A DNA stretch of 64,000 nt from Phaseolus vulgaris (taxonomy: Eukaryota; Streptophyta; Magnoliopsida; Fabales; Fabaceae), in assembly GCF_000499845.2 (NCBI RefSeq), contig NC_023753.2:3742791-3806790 (forward strand), in the 5' to 3' direction. The notes beneath the pieces were generated by a model that saw only the letters and a list, made by a program, of their open reading frames with translations, searched no databases and was not told the DNA's origin. The position numbers and the translations under genes are program-made. Of this stretch, positions 47,390-61,364 are shown one piece after another. Numbering within the stretch: the stretch's first letter is position 1; every line of letters starts with the position of its first letter.

Positions 47390-48133
47390 TGAAAATGGGT
47401 ATTCAAAATAAAATATAAGGTTAATGGGACAGTTGAAAGGTATAAATCAAGGCTAGTAGCAAAGGAATACACACAAATCGAAGACATTGACTACTTTGAT
47501 ACTTTATCTCCAATAACAAAGATGGTCACCATAAGGTTGTTTCTTTATCTAGCTTCTATATATAATTGAGAATTGAAACAATTAGGCATAAATAATGCCT
47601 TTTTACATGGAGAGTTGAAAAAACATGTATACATGGTTGCTTCTCCTTGATTGACTTCTATTCAACTAGGATGAGTTTGTAAATTAAAAAAAGTTTTATA
47701 TTGGCTTAAACAAGCTAGCAGAGAGTGGTTTGTCAAACTGTCATCCTTCTTTTTTGCTTTTTCCGGGATATACTCAATCTAGATCATTCCTTATTCATTA
47801 ATTCTTCTGAAGAATCTTTTATAGCATTATTGGTGCATGTGAATGATATAATATTGACATGAAATGATAAAGAGGAGATTAATCGAATCAACACAAGCTT
47901 TGAATCAGACATTTAAAATTAAGGATCTTAGATATTTAAGATATTTTATTGGTTTAGAAATAACAAGTAAGAAATGGATAATGGTGAATCAAAGGAAATA
48001 TGCACTAAAATTGTTAACAGATACAAGTCTTTTAGCCTACAAACTTGCACTCACTCATATTGACAATCATATGCAAAATTGTCTTCTACTAGGAGTGTTC
48101 CTTTCACAAATATTCAAGCTTACAGAAGATTGA
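47390..48133 (+). pseudogene. Copia reverse transcriptase fragment
   Basis: In shifting frames: VNGTVERYKSRLVAKEYTQ, YFDTLSPITKMVTIRL, a degraded FLHGELKKHVYM, and then (47864-48133) FKIKDLRYLRYFIGLEI, NQRKYALKLL. The YVDD box is not preserved. Stops and frameshifts throughout. Confidence 0.82.
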
Positions 48134-48740
48134 TTAGAAGGCTTACTTATATCTCACTAATATCCGACTTAACATGACATTTTCTATGGAACAACTTTTT
48201 CAATTTCTTATTAAGCCTACAATTGCTCACTATATTGCAACAATTAGAATTCTCAGATATATTAAAGGAATTTCAAGTCTTGATTTATTTCTCTCTTCCA
48301 ACAGTTCTACTCATCTGAAAGCCTTTTGTGATAGTGGTTTGAGGCACATGCAGTGATTCAAGACAATGAGTGACTGATTTTAGTGTATATTTCTGGAATG
48401 CCCTCATATCCCAAAAATCAAAGAAGTAAAGAACAATATCAAGGAGTTCATGTGAAACTTAATATAATGACCAATGTTACATGTGAAATTTAATGTTCAA
48501 CTTATCTTGTTCAAGATTTCAAACTTTATTTTAAGCAACCATCTCTTTTATATTGTGATAATGACTCAGCAATATTATGAAATAGATTGTCACATTGTTA
48601 GGAAATAAAATGAAGATGAGTTATCACTGACATTTATACAAAAGTCTTAAGTCTTCAATCTTTCAAGAGTATTTGTTTCAAATTGGGTTTCATAAATATT
48701 TGTTCTCCAACTTGCAGAAGATATCAAGAGATATGGATAC

Positions 48741-50129
48741 AAACTTTTTATAGAAAAACTAAACATTTTATAGATAAACTAATATAAATTTTGTCTTTTA
48801 TAATTTTTAATTGTTTCATTCCGTATAAATATTAATTTTTATTTTGTCTTTTCTCATTTTAGCCTTTATTAACTCTTTATTTTACATTATTCCTATTGAG
48901 TTAGACCTTAATGAATGTATTATGTATATATAAATAAATGTATGTATATATGTCTTCTAATCATATGTTTTTTATTTTAATAGAAAAACATAAGAAATAT
49001 CTTTTTATTTATTTTTCTTTTTGTTCATTTTTGTTCGATTTTATTCATCTATATATTTTTTATAATAGAAATAATATTATATATATATATATAGTACGAC
49101 ATAAATAATTTAAATAAGTAATAAAATAGAATTTTTTTTGTTGATTATTGAAAAGAACCATTATTTGGATTGTGGATGATATGTAAATGAAACCTAAAAC
49201 ATTTTGGGTGGATCTCTACTGTAGAATTTCTCTCCTCTCCTCTCTCAGGTTACCTAATCGAGGACGGTAGATTATTTTTAACGCTCTCTTCTCCTCGTTC
49301 TATCAGCCCATCATCATGTGGCGTAATAAACGAAAATTTAGTAATTATTCTGAACCTCATCACTTCTATGGTTTAGCATTCCAATGTTTATATCATCTTT
49401 ATACCATTCCGATTCTCGAAGCATACTATGAGTATAACATTATTCACATTACGTCAATGACATGTTTATATGCTTAATTAAATTCTATCTATATAATTAG
49501 TGTATAAATATAAATGTAACATTTCAACAAATCAAACCAATACTCACAAAGAGGAAAGTTAATGTATTAAACTTCTTATCTAATTAAATGATACTTTAAA
49601 CGTGATTCTGGATGAACTGTATGAATAGTCACACATTACATCACTGAATAGTAAAACACGGATCGTTCATCACATGTCATTGCTATGTCTGTAAACAATA
49701 TGTTGTATAAAAAAGGTGAAATAACCTTCTTAATTAGTGTATTAGGAGAAGATTTGTTAAGAAAAATGAAGATTAGGGTTATAATTTTGATTAGTAAGAG
49801 TGATGATAAGAAAAAGAGTTGTGAAAAGGTAATGCTGGGGATGAATAAACAGTGAGTAGCGACAGATAAATCACCACCCCCACCGCATATGTCACTGCCA
49901 TTAACGCATTAATACTCTCTCTCCTCTGTCTTGTCTATGCTTGACAACTCCTCGTTTCTGCAATACAAAAAAAATAAAAACACAAACAAATAAAAACTGT
50001 TCCACACTCTCTCTGCAACTTCACACGCACAGACCAAAAAGAGAGAGAAAAAGAGAGAGGCGCAACCAAACAAACAGACAAAAAAGAAAGCTTCAGACAC
50101 AAAGAAAGAGAAACCCAACCCACTTCAAC
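48741..50129. other. Intergenic sequence and cyclin promoter region
   Basis: AT-rich to ~49180, then more complex sequence. The transcribed leader probably starts within ~49900-50130, where there are AC- and AGAGA-rich stretches. No clear TATA box placed. Confidence 0.45.
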
Positions 50130-50150
50130 ATGTCAAACACAAATCCATAA
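50130..50150 (+). promoter_or_regulatory. Upstream ORF 1 of the cyclin mRNA (6 codons)
   Basis: ATG TCA AAC ACA AAT CCA TAA lies 47 bases before the cyclin start codon. If inside the mRNA leader it could reduce translation of the main ORF (inference). Confidence 0.5.
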
Positions 50151-50160
50151 AAACCCAGTC

Positions 50161-50235
50161 ATGACCCAACACCATTGCCTCCTCACCCAACGCCGCAATG
50201 TCTCACTCGCCGGACTCTCCCTCCGCCGCTTCTAA
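50161..50235 (+). promoter_or_regulatory. Upstream ORF 2, overlapping the cyclin start (24 codons)
   Basis: This ATG opens a 24-codon frame that passes over the cyclin start at 50198 in another frame and ends with TAA at 50233-50235. An overlapping upstream ORF is expected to lower initiation at the main start. An in-frame stop at 50162-50164 shows the cyclin frame cannot begin further upstream. Confidence 0.5.
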
Positions 50236-51754
50236 CTTCCTCTGCCGCGAACACGCCATCGAAGTCACCTCCGACCACCACCACCCGCCGACACCTCCCT
50301 TCCCGGATTCCGATGACCTGCCCATCACCTGCCTCCTCGACGCCGAGCTCCACCACATGCCCGAGAAGGACTACCTCCGCCGCTGCCGCGACCGCGCCAT
50401 CGACGTCACCGCGCGACTCGACGCCATCAACTGGATCTTAAAGGTACTTGCGCAACGCACGCAGAAACACGTTGGTTAAGATGCATGAATGAAAAGTGTT
50501 TTATTCTTGGCAATGCAGGTCCACGCATTCTACCAGTTTTCTCCGGTGACTGCATTTCTCTCCGTCAACTATTTGGACCGTTTCCTCTCTCTATGTTCTC
50601 TTCCCGTAATACATCTTTTCTCTCCCGAAAATGTCATGCTCTTTAGGCATAAAGTTAGACATTGCTATTTTTTATTATTTTATTTCCTTCCATTAATTAA
50701 TTATTTTATTTTATTCGTGGCAGCAACCGAGTAGGTGGCCGTTCCAGCTGCTATCAGTGGCATGCCTGTCTCTCGCTGCGAAAATGGAAGAGTCTCGTGT
50801 GCCGTGCTTACTCGACCTGCAACTGTTCGAACCTGAATTCGTGTTTGCTCCCAAAACCGTTCAGAGAATGGAGCTTTGGGTCATGTCCAATCTCAAATGG
50901 AGACTACGCTCCGTCACGCCCTACGCTTATCTTCACTATTTCATCAACAAGCTCCCTTCTTCCTCTTCCTCCTCCTCCGAATCCACGAATCAGTTTTTCT
51001 CCACCGCCTCCAATCTCATCCTTAGCACCACCCGTGGTAACCTTCTACTACTTCAAAAGAAATGCCGTTTTCAGAAATGTGTTTATCTCACGTCGTTTCT
51101 ACTGTGCAGTGATTAACTTCTTGGGATTTGCGCCCTCCACGGTGGCAGCCGCCGCCGTTCTCTGCGCAGCTGGCCGTGGCATTGCTTCCGCGGACGCCCA
51201 ATTGTCGCCGAGTTTTCATGATAGAGTAAACAATGTATGCCGAATAATTTTTTTGTTTTTTATTCGTTTTAAAATATAAAATTCGAAACTCAGTGAAGTG
51301 AAGTTGAAGTAATTTTATTTGTTTTAATTATTATGGTTAATAGTATAATTAGAATTGGAATAATTGGAAGGTTAAAGAAGCATGGAAAGGTGTGTGTGTG
51401 ACAGGGTTTGTTGATGATAACTTGTTTTAGCTGTTTGGGGTTGTTTATTTGTTTATTATTATTATCACAATGAATCTTTGTTCTTCGGGACAGGAAATGG
51501 TGAGATGCTGTCACCAACTAATGGAGGAGTACGTGGTGGACACGTGTTACGCATCTTGCTCCACCATCAAAGCGAGACTAGCCGAGTCGCCGCCACCATC
51601 GAGCCCAATTGGCGTGCTCGACGCTGCCACATGTGTCAGCTGCGACACACCTTCCGAGAGAAATCTCCTCGGCTCAGCTGAATCACAACAGCGAGAAGCC
51701 GAGCCACCAAATAAACGGCTTCGATCCACTGCTCCGGATGCACCCCAGCGGTAG
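50198..51754 (+). CDS. D-type cyclin (CYCD1-like), 5 exons, 343 aa
   Basis: Exons are 50198-50443, 50519-50605, 50724-51036, 51110-51234 and 51494-51754, all GT-AG, totalling 1032 nt. The cyclin box begins about residue 58 (PEKDYLRRCRDRAID), with WILKVHAFYQFSPVTAFL, NYLDRFLS, ACLSLAAKMEES and MELWVMSNLKWRLRSVTPYA. The C-terminal cyclin fold follows (INFLGFAPSTVAAAAVLCAA). The tail is Pro/Ser-rich with a basic PNKRLR patch and PEST-like composition. D-cyclins activate CDKA to phosphorylate retinoblastoma-related protein at G1/S in the nucleus (family knowledge). The usual N-terminal LxCxE motif is FLCRE here (residues 14-18), Phe in place of Leu. The cyclin-box wording fits CYCD1 better than CYCD2/3/4, but the subgroup is not certain. 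Exon 1 is much richer in G+C than the others. Confidence 0.92.
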
Positions 51755-54700
51755 ATAAGACCGGATGAAACTTCTTTCCCGGGCATCAAAATATAAAATT
51801 CAAATATTCATATATTATTATAATTAATTACAGTCACAATATAATATAAAAAAATGTGTCCTTTTCCTGGGTATCTTTTGTCAGGGAGAAAGAGGTGGTT
51901 AATTACTTTCTGGTCTTTTATTATAATTATATTTCGATCGTATAAAGACGAAGGTCAAGATTTGGTTGCTCTGAAGGTAACTCTATGATCTGTTCATTTA
52001 AATTTATAATTTATGATTGTTGCATAATTATAAGTTATAATGTATTTTGAATGATGCTCTTTAGTAATAATAATTGCGTGAATCTAATGAGTGGTTTGGT
52101 TCAATCCTGCATCGGAAAGTACTAGATGGGTCAGAGGAAGTGAGGAAGAGTGAAATAATTTAGCTGTGAGTTATAATGTTGGAGGCATTGGGCTTGAAAG
52201 GACAGAGTTGAAATGAGAATGGTTGGGCCTGATGAGCCAGCGGGGATGAGCCACGTCTCCTTGAAGTGGGCCCATGGGTAGATGTTGAATTGTGAGGGTT
52301 ATTATGGTAAATTGGATGGGTGACGTGGGATAGGAAAAGAGAGAGTGGAATGGTGATGGTGGAGTGAAAGAAAAATATGATTTGACTAATGGGAAATACT
52401 CACATCAAATCATTATTATTGATTCACTCACATCGTTTCGTAGGAATAGTAGTAGGACAATGCCCTATAAGTCTAAGGGCTATATAAAATAGTGTGGTCA
52501 TAGACCTAGGATTGTAGGTAGGGGAACAAAGAAGGAACCAAAAAGATGGTGCTGAGAATAACGAGACCTTTGGACTTTGGACATTGTTTATCCTCATAAT
52601 AATTAGATAACCCAATACACACCCACGAGGCAAGGTAAAGACAAACATTTTCGTTAGATTATGTTTGGATCCGATTAGTACTGTTCACTCCATAAAATAA
52701 TAATATTCTAATTCATTTAAAAAATAATAACTATAAAAATAATGATGAAATTATAAATGATAATTATAATAACTATATTAAAAGTAATAATAATAACCTA
52801 AAATGAAATTATAAATAAATGATATCTATAATAATAAAACAAATAAATAATCAAATTTATTTTTAATTTATTTATTTTACTTTCACATTTATTTTATATA
52901 TTTTTTAGATTTATTAGTAGTACTAGATTGCTCTCATTATTTTTTTTTTATTTTCGTGTGATTATTGTAATTTTATTTTATTTACTTATATTGTTTTATG
53001 TTTAATATTTTATTAGGTGCTAAATTTTTATAGCAATTTTTATTTATTTTATTATATTTTATAAAATTTATAATTTTGATTAAATCTTTAGTAATTATTT
53101 TTATTTAAATATAAATTAATTTTTAACAATGTTGCATGTATTTAGAATGTCAAATAATTTGTATGTACAAATAAATAATTATGTTTTATTTAAATTAATT
53201 TTAATTATAAGGATAAAATTATATATTATAATTTTATCAATTATTTTTTTTATCAATCACACTAATAAAAAATATTAACAAATACATTTTAAGTCTAACT
53301 TATTCTTATAAAATTGACTTCACTTTTTTATATATATATATAATATAAAATATGTTTATTTGTAATTAAGGTAGATTGATAACATACTTCTCACATCGAG
53401 ACTTCACCATTAATGCATTGAACTATATATTTATGGATGATTTAAAAAAAATTTCGTCATGCTAGATCTTATAAATTCTAATATCATTTTAAAAAATAAT
53501 TTTAAACTCAATCTTATAAAATTAATTCTTAAAATTTACAAGATTTATATACTGTAAAAAGTTATTTTTAATTAATATAAGATAAAAACAAAGCATTTTA
53601 TTCATTTTTTTCACTTTAACCTTTTTAGTTCAAACAACTTCAATTTTCTCTCTATTTCCTCTCAAATTGAAACAAAACCTAAAACAAACGCACCTAATTA
53701 TTTTTTAATCTTTTATCGTGATTAAATTGGTTCAGTGTGAATGAAAGTATTTGAAAATGGGCTTTTAGATTATTTATTGACTCAACTGGTGTACAGTGAA
53801 TGCTAAGCAATAATGATTTGAATGAGTAAATAGGCCGACCTAGTAGTATTAATGAGAGATGATAAGACTCTCTTACTTAATCGGATTCATCTTTCCATCT
53901 TTATTTCTCATACATACATTATTTCATGAAACTCTCCAAATTAATTTTACTCAATTTGAATGCTTTTTTTTTTTTTATCTCTGTCATCCGTAGCAATCCA
54001 ATGTCCTTTAGATATATTCAGCAAAAACTTGTTCTTCGCACGCGCGTACCTTCAAATGATTAGTTGTTTGAAGTGGTGCAGTAATTTGACCTTTTAACAC
54101 ATGATAGGATTCATTTTGTAAGCATACATATAGAACAACACTTTGAAATTGAAGAAGAATGCTTAATGGTGGATATGGTGGTAGGAGAAAAGAAAAAAAT
54201 TGAATTGAAGTATTAAAAAAATAACTTTATAAATTTAATTTTATAAAATCAGTTTATAAAATTATAAGAATATTATTATGTAGAATTTTCAATATATTAT
54301 CTCACACATATTAATTTGTGTCTAAGATAATATATTAATAGTGATTTAATAATAGTTCAACAACGATCCAATTATAAGTAGTCTAACAAGATTAACAAAT
54401 TCTAATAGTTTTTAAATAACTCTAGTATTATATTAAATATTTTTCAAATAACTTTAATATTATATTAAATATTAACTTAAATATAAAATATCTTTATTAT
54501 TGGTGGATAATATATATAACATTTTGGTTTGAAAGAAGAAAAAAGAGAAGTTGGAGAATAGAAAGAAAGAGAGGGAAGTAGTAGGTTGTCCTTGGGAATA
54601 GTAATTAGGGAATAGGAAGATAAAATAGTTAGAATTTGTGTGGTAGGGCAGTGAGTAAATGAGATTTAGGTTATATAGGTTGAGGGAAGGGTGTGGGGTA

Positions 54701-56176
54701 TGCATTGGTAAGGGAATGGAAGATGGTCAATTTGAATTTGACATCCCAGTCTGTAAATGGGACCCTTCCGATCAGCAAAATTTTCGGCACTGCAGGACAA
54801 CACACTATCTTCTCTACTTTCCACGTAACACTTTTCAATCAACAAGGAACACTTTTCATACTTTTTTTTATTTATCTATCTTCAAAGTGTAAAAACTTTT
54901 ATATCCTCTTCAATCTAAATTTCTTTAACATAGCATTTGGGTTATTCTGTCTTTTAGAATTTGAAACTTTATCACTATTTAAATTAATTTTGACTTTTAA
55001 CTTCTAAATGATGTAACTTCTAAAGCGAATCCTCAAATAAATATTTTGTTCTATTATTTTTATGTGATTTATTATTATTTCATACTTTTTTATCATCACT
55101 TATTTAAGCTATATATATTTAAATATCTAATTAATTATAAAATATATTAATTATTATTAATATTTATTAAATATTAAATATAATTTATTATATATAATTA
55201 ATTATACGTTTTCATTACCTAATATTATAATATAATATAAATAAAAAAGTATTAATATTAAATAAATTTATATAATAAAAATATTTATTAATAATATTAA
55301 TAAAAATAAATATTGAATCATAATAATAATAGTAAAAGTATAATTATAATATGATAAAATAAATATAATTATTTATAAAAGAAATATATTTATATAACAA
55401 ATATTAACTATAAAAATTATACAAAAAAATTATTATTATTTTATTTTAATATAAATATTAGTTTTTTATTATCATAAATATTTAAATATTATTTATTTTA
55501 ATTTAATGATTTTTTATGTATTAATAATATCAAATCATTAACAATTAAAAAATAATAATAATATATTTATGCAATAATAATATTAGTAATAAAATAAATA
55601 TAAAAATAGTAATATTAATTAAATTTAATATAAAAATCATTTTTATTAAATTTTTTATTATTATAAATATTTAAATATTATTTTTTTATTTAATAATTTT
55701 CCATATATTGATAATATAAGATTATTTGTATTTTTTTAACTAAAAGTGTCCGCTGTAATAATTGTTATTATTTTTTGAAATATTATTTTAATATCTATTT
55801 TTATTTATACTATGTATTATACTGTATTTTATTTAATATTTGTTATATGCTATGATCATATAGATTATGTTTGCTTTATGTTATTAAAATTTAATGTATT
55901 TCTAAATTTTCGCACATCTTTTATAATTACGAATATTAACATTTTATTTCTAATTAAAAATAAAAAATTTATGGTATTTTTTGTGTTTCGACAATTCTAC
56001 ATAATTCATATTTTATTCGAAGTTAGTTTTAAGATAGTACTGAAAATATATTTTAATTACAAACAATTAATATTGTATAAATGAATAAATCATATTTTTT
56101 AATTATTTTTAAATATAAAGATAAATTTGTAATCTTATTTTTTATTAATTAAAAAAGTTAAAATTTCAATTCCACT
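51755..56176. other. Cyclin 3' region and long AT-rich intergenic stretch
   Basis: 3' UTR probably to ~51950. 52080-52650 is more complex but has no convincing ORF or RNA. 52700-54500 and 54900-56170 are very AT-rich. A purine-rich island at about 54540-54850 contains short ORFs with no family resemblance. Confidence 0.5.
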
Positions 56177-57689
56177 TGTAAGAATTTAGAAAAATAACTT
56201 TAGAGTAGAAGTGATGTATTTTAAATGACAGTTGAATATTTTATTATTAAAATGATAAAAAATTATAAATAAAAAATTCAGTTATTTAAGTTTTAAGTTT
56301 TACTTTAGAGCATATATATGTATAGATTGACATAATAACTCAATGAGAGTGCTTGAATAATTTTGAGTAACTATCATTTTAATGTGTAGATTTATAAAAA
56401 TATGAGTTGGATGTAATTTTGGTAGATAAATCAGAAATATAGAAGGTTTATGCAGATTTTTCTACATATCTTGCTCAGGTGAGATAATTCTCGCTCAAGC
56501 GAGAATAGAGTAAAAAATTGGATGTTCTCGGGTTCGTTTTCTCCCAAGCGAGAAGAAATCTCGCTTAGACGAGATTTGAGATGAAATTTTGGGTGTTCCC
56601 GAGTTCAATCTCGCTCAAGTAAAAGAATTTTCGCTTTGGAAATACCCATTCTGGCTTAAGAGAGATGATTTTTACTCAAGCTAGTCTTAAAAAATAAAAA
56701 TAAAAAATTAGAAGTGAAATTTTTTATCTTTGCGTTTAAAAGGTTGGTTTATATCTATTTTATAGTTTTTACTTATAACTTACATTAAAAAAAAATATGT
56801 ATATTTAATTGAAAAATATTTTAATTATATATTTATGTGATTGTTGGATGAATTTTTGTGTGTTTTGAAATTATAAACTTTGGTATGATTTAATTGTGTG
56901 ATTTTGGATATTGTGATATGTGGAATATGAATCTTAATCAAGACATAGTATTTTCAATAAATAAAATACCGTGTTAAGATTGTTTAGGATATGCATTGAT
57001 AAGGGATTCGTCTAGAAGGAGATATTCTCCCTCTCCTGATATATTGGAGTCATATAGATGAAGATTATGAGGTGTTGAGAGTCGAATGAAGTTCATATGA
57101 TTTTATCTGCGGTTTGAAATATAATCTGGTCTGTCAGATCATATGAATTAACCTTGTCATACTAGGTGATATGATATTGAGATTATTAATGCGCTTAGCT
57201 GTGTGGATTCACATTGAGGTAGTATGTCATGTGCAAATCTCTGAATATAAGTCAATGCACAAGTCTTTTGGAAGTAGAGTCAAGTGTTTGAGTATGGTTG
57301 TACGTAATCTGACATGAGTAATGTAAATGATGAATTATAATAAACACTTTATGGTTTGAGAAAATGTATGAGACTTGATGACTTGTGCTTAAATTGAAAT
57401 TCAAATTATATAGAACTCTTTTATAGCTAGCTTACTCTATTGCTTGTTGTGTTTTGTTTTCTTTATCTGTTATGATCGTGTATTTACACGAGAGCATATG
57501 AGGTTGCAGGTGATAGAGTTCCATGGTGAGAAGCTAGAGGATGAAATGTTTTTATTTGGAATGTTTTATTTTTAAACCTTTGTGTATATATTAAAATTCC
57601 TATGAAGATGGATATATTTTGATGATATGTTAATTAGATATTGCATGCATATTATTTTATTAAATATGAACAAACATAGGGATGTTACA
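56177..57689 (-). mobile_element. Solo LTR C, older inverted member of the TGTAACATCCC family (1.5 kb)
   Basis: The minus strand begins TGTAACATCCCTATG at 57689 and ends CTAAATTCTTACA at 56177. Along its length it matches the other two LTRs in order: the AAGCTAGCT-TACTC block near 57425, the exchange of AGCTTGAGCT repeats for CGCTTGAGCG repeats at 56475-56690, and the TTTAAAATACATCACTTCTA end. Flanks are CCACT and ATACT, an eroded or absent target duplication. It is shorter and more diverged, so older than A and B. Confidence 0.82.
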
Positions 57690-59844
57690 ATACTCATCAC
57701 ATTACACACAAACTTTCATAATTTTTTTCAATATTTTCTAACTTTATTTACATTAATCCTAACAACCTCATTTTCTTTACATTTTTCCTTCAAAACATAT
57801 CAAATTCACTCTCTCATATCCACTCACTAATCCAAATAACCTTTTTTGTAAGAAGAGAAAGGGATTTAGACGGAATTATAAGTAATTGTGCTTTAAAATT
57901 ATAAAAAATCAATATAACTTGATTGGATTGTCCTTCAAACTACTTACATACGAAGCTATAATCGTTGTTCCACATCTGTTATGCCTCTATTATAAATGTA
58001 CATAAATTAAGTAAATTGATCTCTGAAAAACCCGCTAGTGTGGATTGGACTCTCAGAGATCAACCCTTTCAAGATATGGTTGTGTGGATCGGTGTCTCAG
58101 ATATTGCCCTTTCATACCTGTTAATCTCTTATTCTCTCTATATAATATTTTATTTATGTAATAAACTATAATTTATAATCTTTTCACAAAAACCTAACTA
58201 TATACTTTTAATTATAAATTTTATGACTAATTATATGAAGTAAAAGAATTATACTAGTGAGATAAAATTTATGCATGACTAAAAGAAACGTGTTAAAAGT
58301 GTTTCCAAAACTTAAAGATAAATATTCGTTAATAATGACCCTCCTATATTGTTAATGTTTCCAGGGATAACATAAAAATTAACGACACCCTTCATGAATT
58401 AAATTTCGTGGAAAATTTTAATAATATTTGTTATCAATTTTTAATTTTGTACACAAGTAAAATATAGGTAACAAATATGAAAATGATAATATATAAATAA
58501 TAAGTCCGTGTGACACTAAAAATTAAATTTGTAATCTGCGTAATTATGAAATGGGAATAAATATTGTTTTGAACACGAATATATGAACAAACTTAATTAT
58601 ATTATATCCAAACTTAATGTATTGTCATCCGTACTTGTTACATTAAATTTAAAAATGTTAGTAAAATATAAAGAATATAAATTAAAAACATTTAATGAGA
58701 ACTATTTTAGTAACGATAATAATTAAGATAATAATTAAGTTTGCATAGTTATACCTAACCTGAAATATTTTATTTAAAATAAATCAACATCATAAAAAAA
58801 TATAAATAATTAATAATGTCTACTTATACTAATACAAATACAAATATCTATATCTATATAATATATATATATATATATATATTATATTTATTTTTTCACT
58901 AAATGGATGATATAATTATTATCTTGTTTCATCTTTTTGTTTATTTGACTCTATATTTTAAAAAGGAAGAGGTTTTGGGTTAATATAAAATAAATTATTT
59001 TTATTGTTTAATGTATTGAATAACATAAGACTATCGTCGTTACTTACATTTTTGAGATGATACCATGATCCCTTCTTTACTATAGATAGTGATATTAAAG
59101 TTTTTAGGTAACACGATAACATTTTTATCCAAACATGTTACAATGAAAGAAATAAAAGTTAATTATTATTTTGCATTAATGACAATATAATTTTATATTG
59201 ACCACACAGTATCATATCTCTTAATACGTGGAGATAAATAAACAAGATGACAGGGCAAGATAACAATCACGTCATCCAGTTAATGGATAAACTAAATGAC
59301 AGAGATTCAATTGAACATACCTAAATTTATGAGAGACTTAAAACTTAATTAAACCAATAGTATATATGAATAGAATTTTTTTCCATTAATATTATTGTTG
59401 CTTTATCATCATGTGTTCTCATGCTACTATTTATGACTATAAGTTACAAGGACAATGAATAAGAGTGAGTTAATGCAAATTAAAATATTTATCACATGAT
59501 ATATGTAATACAACATATACACAATTTTTACTTACATGATATAAAACATCATACATATAACGACATTTTCATCAATGCAAATAGAAACCACTTAACTAGT
59601 TATATGTATATCATGGATTACATCATTGCATTGTCAACAAGATGAAAATATCATTCAACAACATCCACAAGCTGAAACATTGTCAACAAAGTATCAAAAT
59701 CCTTAATTAGATCACTAATGTACATGGTAACCTCTACAAGACTTCTTTCTAAAAAACACATTTGTGCTAAGTATGGCCGATTAAAAAGGAATAATAACAT
59801 TCACCCAACCAAAGTCTGTTTATGCACCTATCTTGAGCTCCTTC
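57690..59844. other. AT-rich intergenic sequence
   Basis: No gene or transposon terminus recognised. A (TA)n microsatellite lies at about 58860-58882. Confidence 0.45.
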
Positions 59845-60901
59845 TGTAACATCCCTATTTTTTTTTCTTCACATTTGTTAATATATTATGCATGCAATAT
59901 CTAATTAACATGTAAACATATATTAGGTTATCATATTTGTATCTCAAAAAGATATCCCTCTTCATAGGGAATTAATATATACATCAAAAGTTTTAAAAAA
60001 AAGACAAAAGAAACAAAGCATTCAAAGGTAAATCTATCCAATACTCCAGCTGCTCATTGAGGAGCTCTATTACCTGCAATCTCATCTGCTCCCGTGTAAA
60101 ACACAATCATTACAGATAAAGAAACAAACACAAACAAATAACAGGGTAAGCTAGCTATATAAAAATTTCTATATAAATTCATGTCAAATTAATCAACATA
60201 ATTCATCAATTCTCATACAATTTCTCAAATCATCAAGTGTCTATTAATTTTCATGATTCATCTTTTCACATGTCAGACTTCTACTGACTCATAACACATA
60301 GACACTTGACTCTACTTCCAGAAGACTCGTGTATTGAAATTAACATCCAGAGACCTGCACCTGTCATACTACTGCTGTGAAACCCACACAGCCATGCGCA
60401 TAATCATTTCAATATCTCATCATCTTCATATGACAGGGTAAATCCATTTGATCTGCTCTAATCAGTTATTTCAAAACCTCAGACTCAGCCAAATGGACCT
60501 CCTTCAACTCTCACCAACTGAATAACTTCATCTATGTGATTCCATTATATCAGTAGAGTCAGGATCATCTCATTCACAGGACACTCACAAATCAATACAC
60601 CCTAATAACAATCTCAACACGGTATTTTCTTTCCTGAAAATACTATGTCTTGATTAGACTTCATATTTTGAACCTCATAATATCCAACATCAAACAATCA
60701 AATCATACCAATGTTTAGAATATCCAAAATACACAACAATTCATTGATTAATCATATAAATGTCTAATTAAAGAGATTTTCGATTAACTATACCTGAAAT
60801 AAAAGTTTACATACTTTATAAGAAAAACTATATAGAAATAAATAAATAAATCTTTTAAAAGCAAATAAAAATTAATTTAATATTTTTTTATTTATTTTAC
60901 T

Positions 60902-61175
60902 TTAGCTTGAGCTAGAATTCGCTAGCTTGAGCTAAAATCCTCCAGAGAGCACCCAGAATTTTAGCTTGAGCTAAATTCACTAGCTTGAGCTAAAATCCTC
61001 CAGAGAGCACCCATATTTTTTTTAGCTTGGGCTAAAATTTGCTAGCTTGAGCTAAAATCCTCCAGAGAGCACCCATAATTTTAGCTTGAGCTAAAATTCG
61101 CTAGCTTGGGCTAAAATCCTCCAGAAAGCACCCATACTTTTTTTAGCTTGAGCTAGCACTTGCTAGCTTGAGCGA
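60902..61175. repeat. Palindrome-bearing tandem repeat in LTR B
   Basis: About four to five units of ~60 bp with TTTAGCTTGAGCTAAA-type palindromes and CTCCAGAGAGCACCCAGAAT, homologous to 27903-28138 but with a different unit count and order. Confidence 0.87.
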
Positions 61176-61364
61176 AATATGCAGAAAAATTCTGCATAAC
61201 TTAATATACCTATTAGATTATAAGTCAATATCTCATTCAATTCCTAAATTATAAATCTACACATTACATTGCCAGTTCCTGTTCAGCATGATACAATCAC
61301 TCTCATTGAATCATTGAGTTATTATGTCCATTTATACATATATATGATTTCCAATTCCAAAACC

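Larger units (their letters stand above)
46509..48740 (+). mobile_element. Decayed Ty1/Copia element
   Basis: Plus-strand fragments in Copia order with many stops and frameshifts: integrase end (46513-46815), RT (about 47390-48133), RT/RNase H connection and RNase H (about 48120-48740). Near the end, YCDNDSAI and EIDCHIVR mark the RNase H tail. The N-terminal half of integrase, protease and gag are absent. No right LTR was recognised. Confidence 0.85.

Noticed and set aside
50175..50441. Pro/Thr-rich frame across cyclin exon 1
   Set aside because: Shadow of GC-rich exon 1; the 50198 frame joins to the cyclin box across proper splice sites.
53290..53420. Possible inverted copy of the TGTTGGAGAT repeat
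   Set aside because: Only short phrases (AAGTCTAACTTATTCTTATA) match; too degenerate to call.
54659..55007. Overlapping 77- and 104-codon frames
   Set aside because: No recognisable domain, splice continuation or repeat homology; could be chance ORFs in a purine-rich island.
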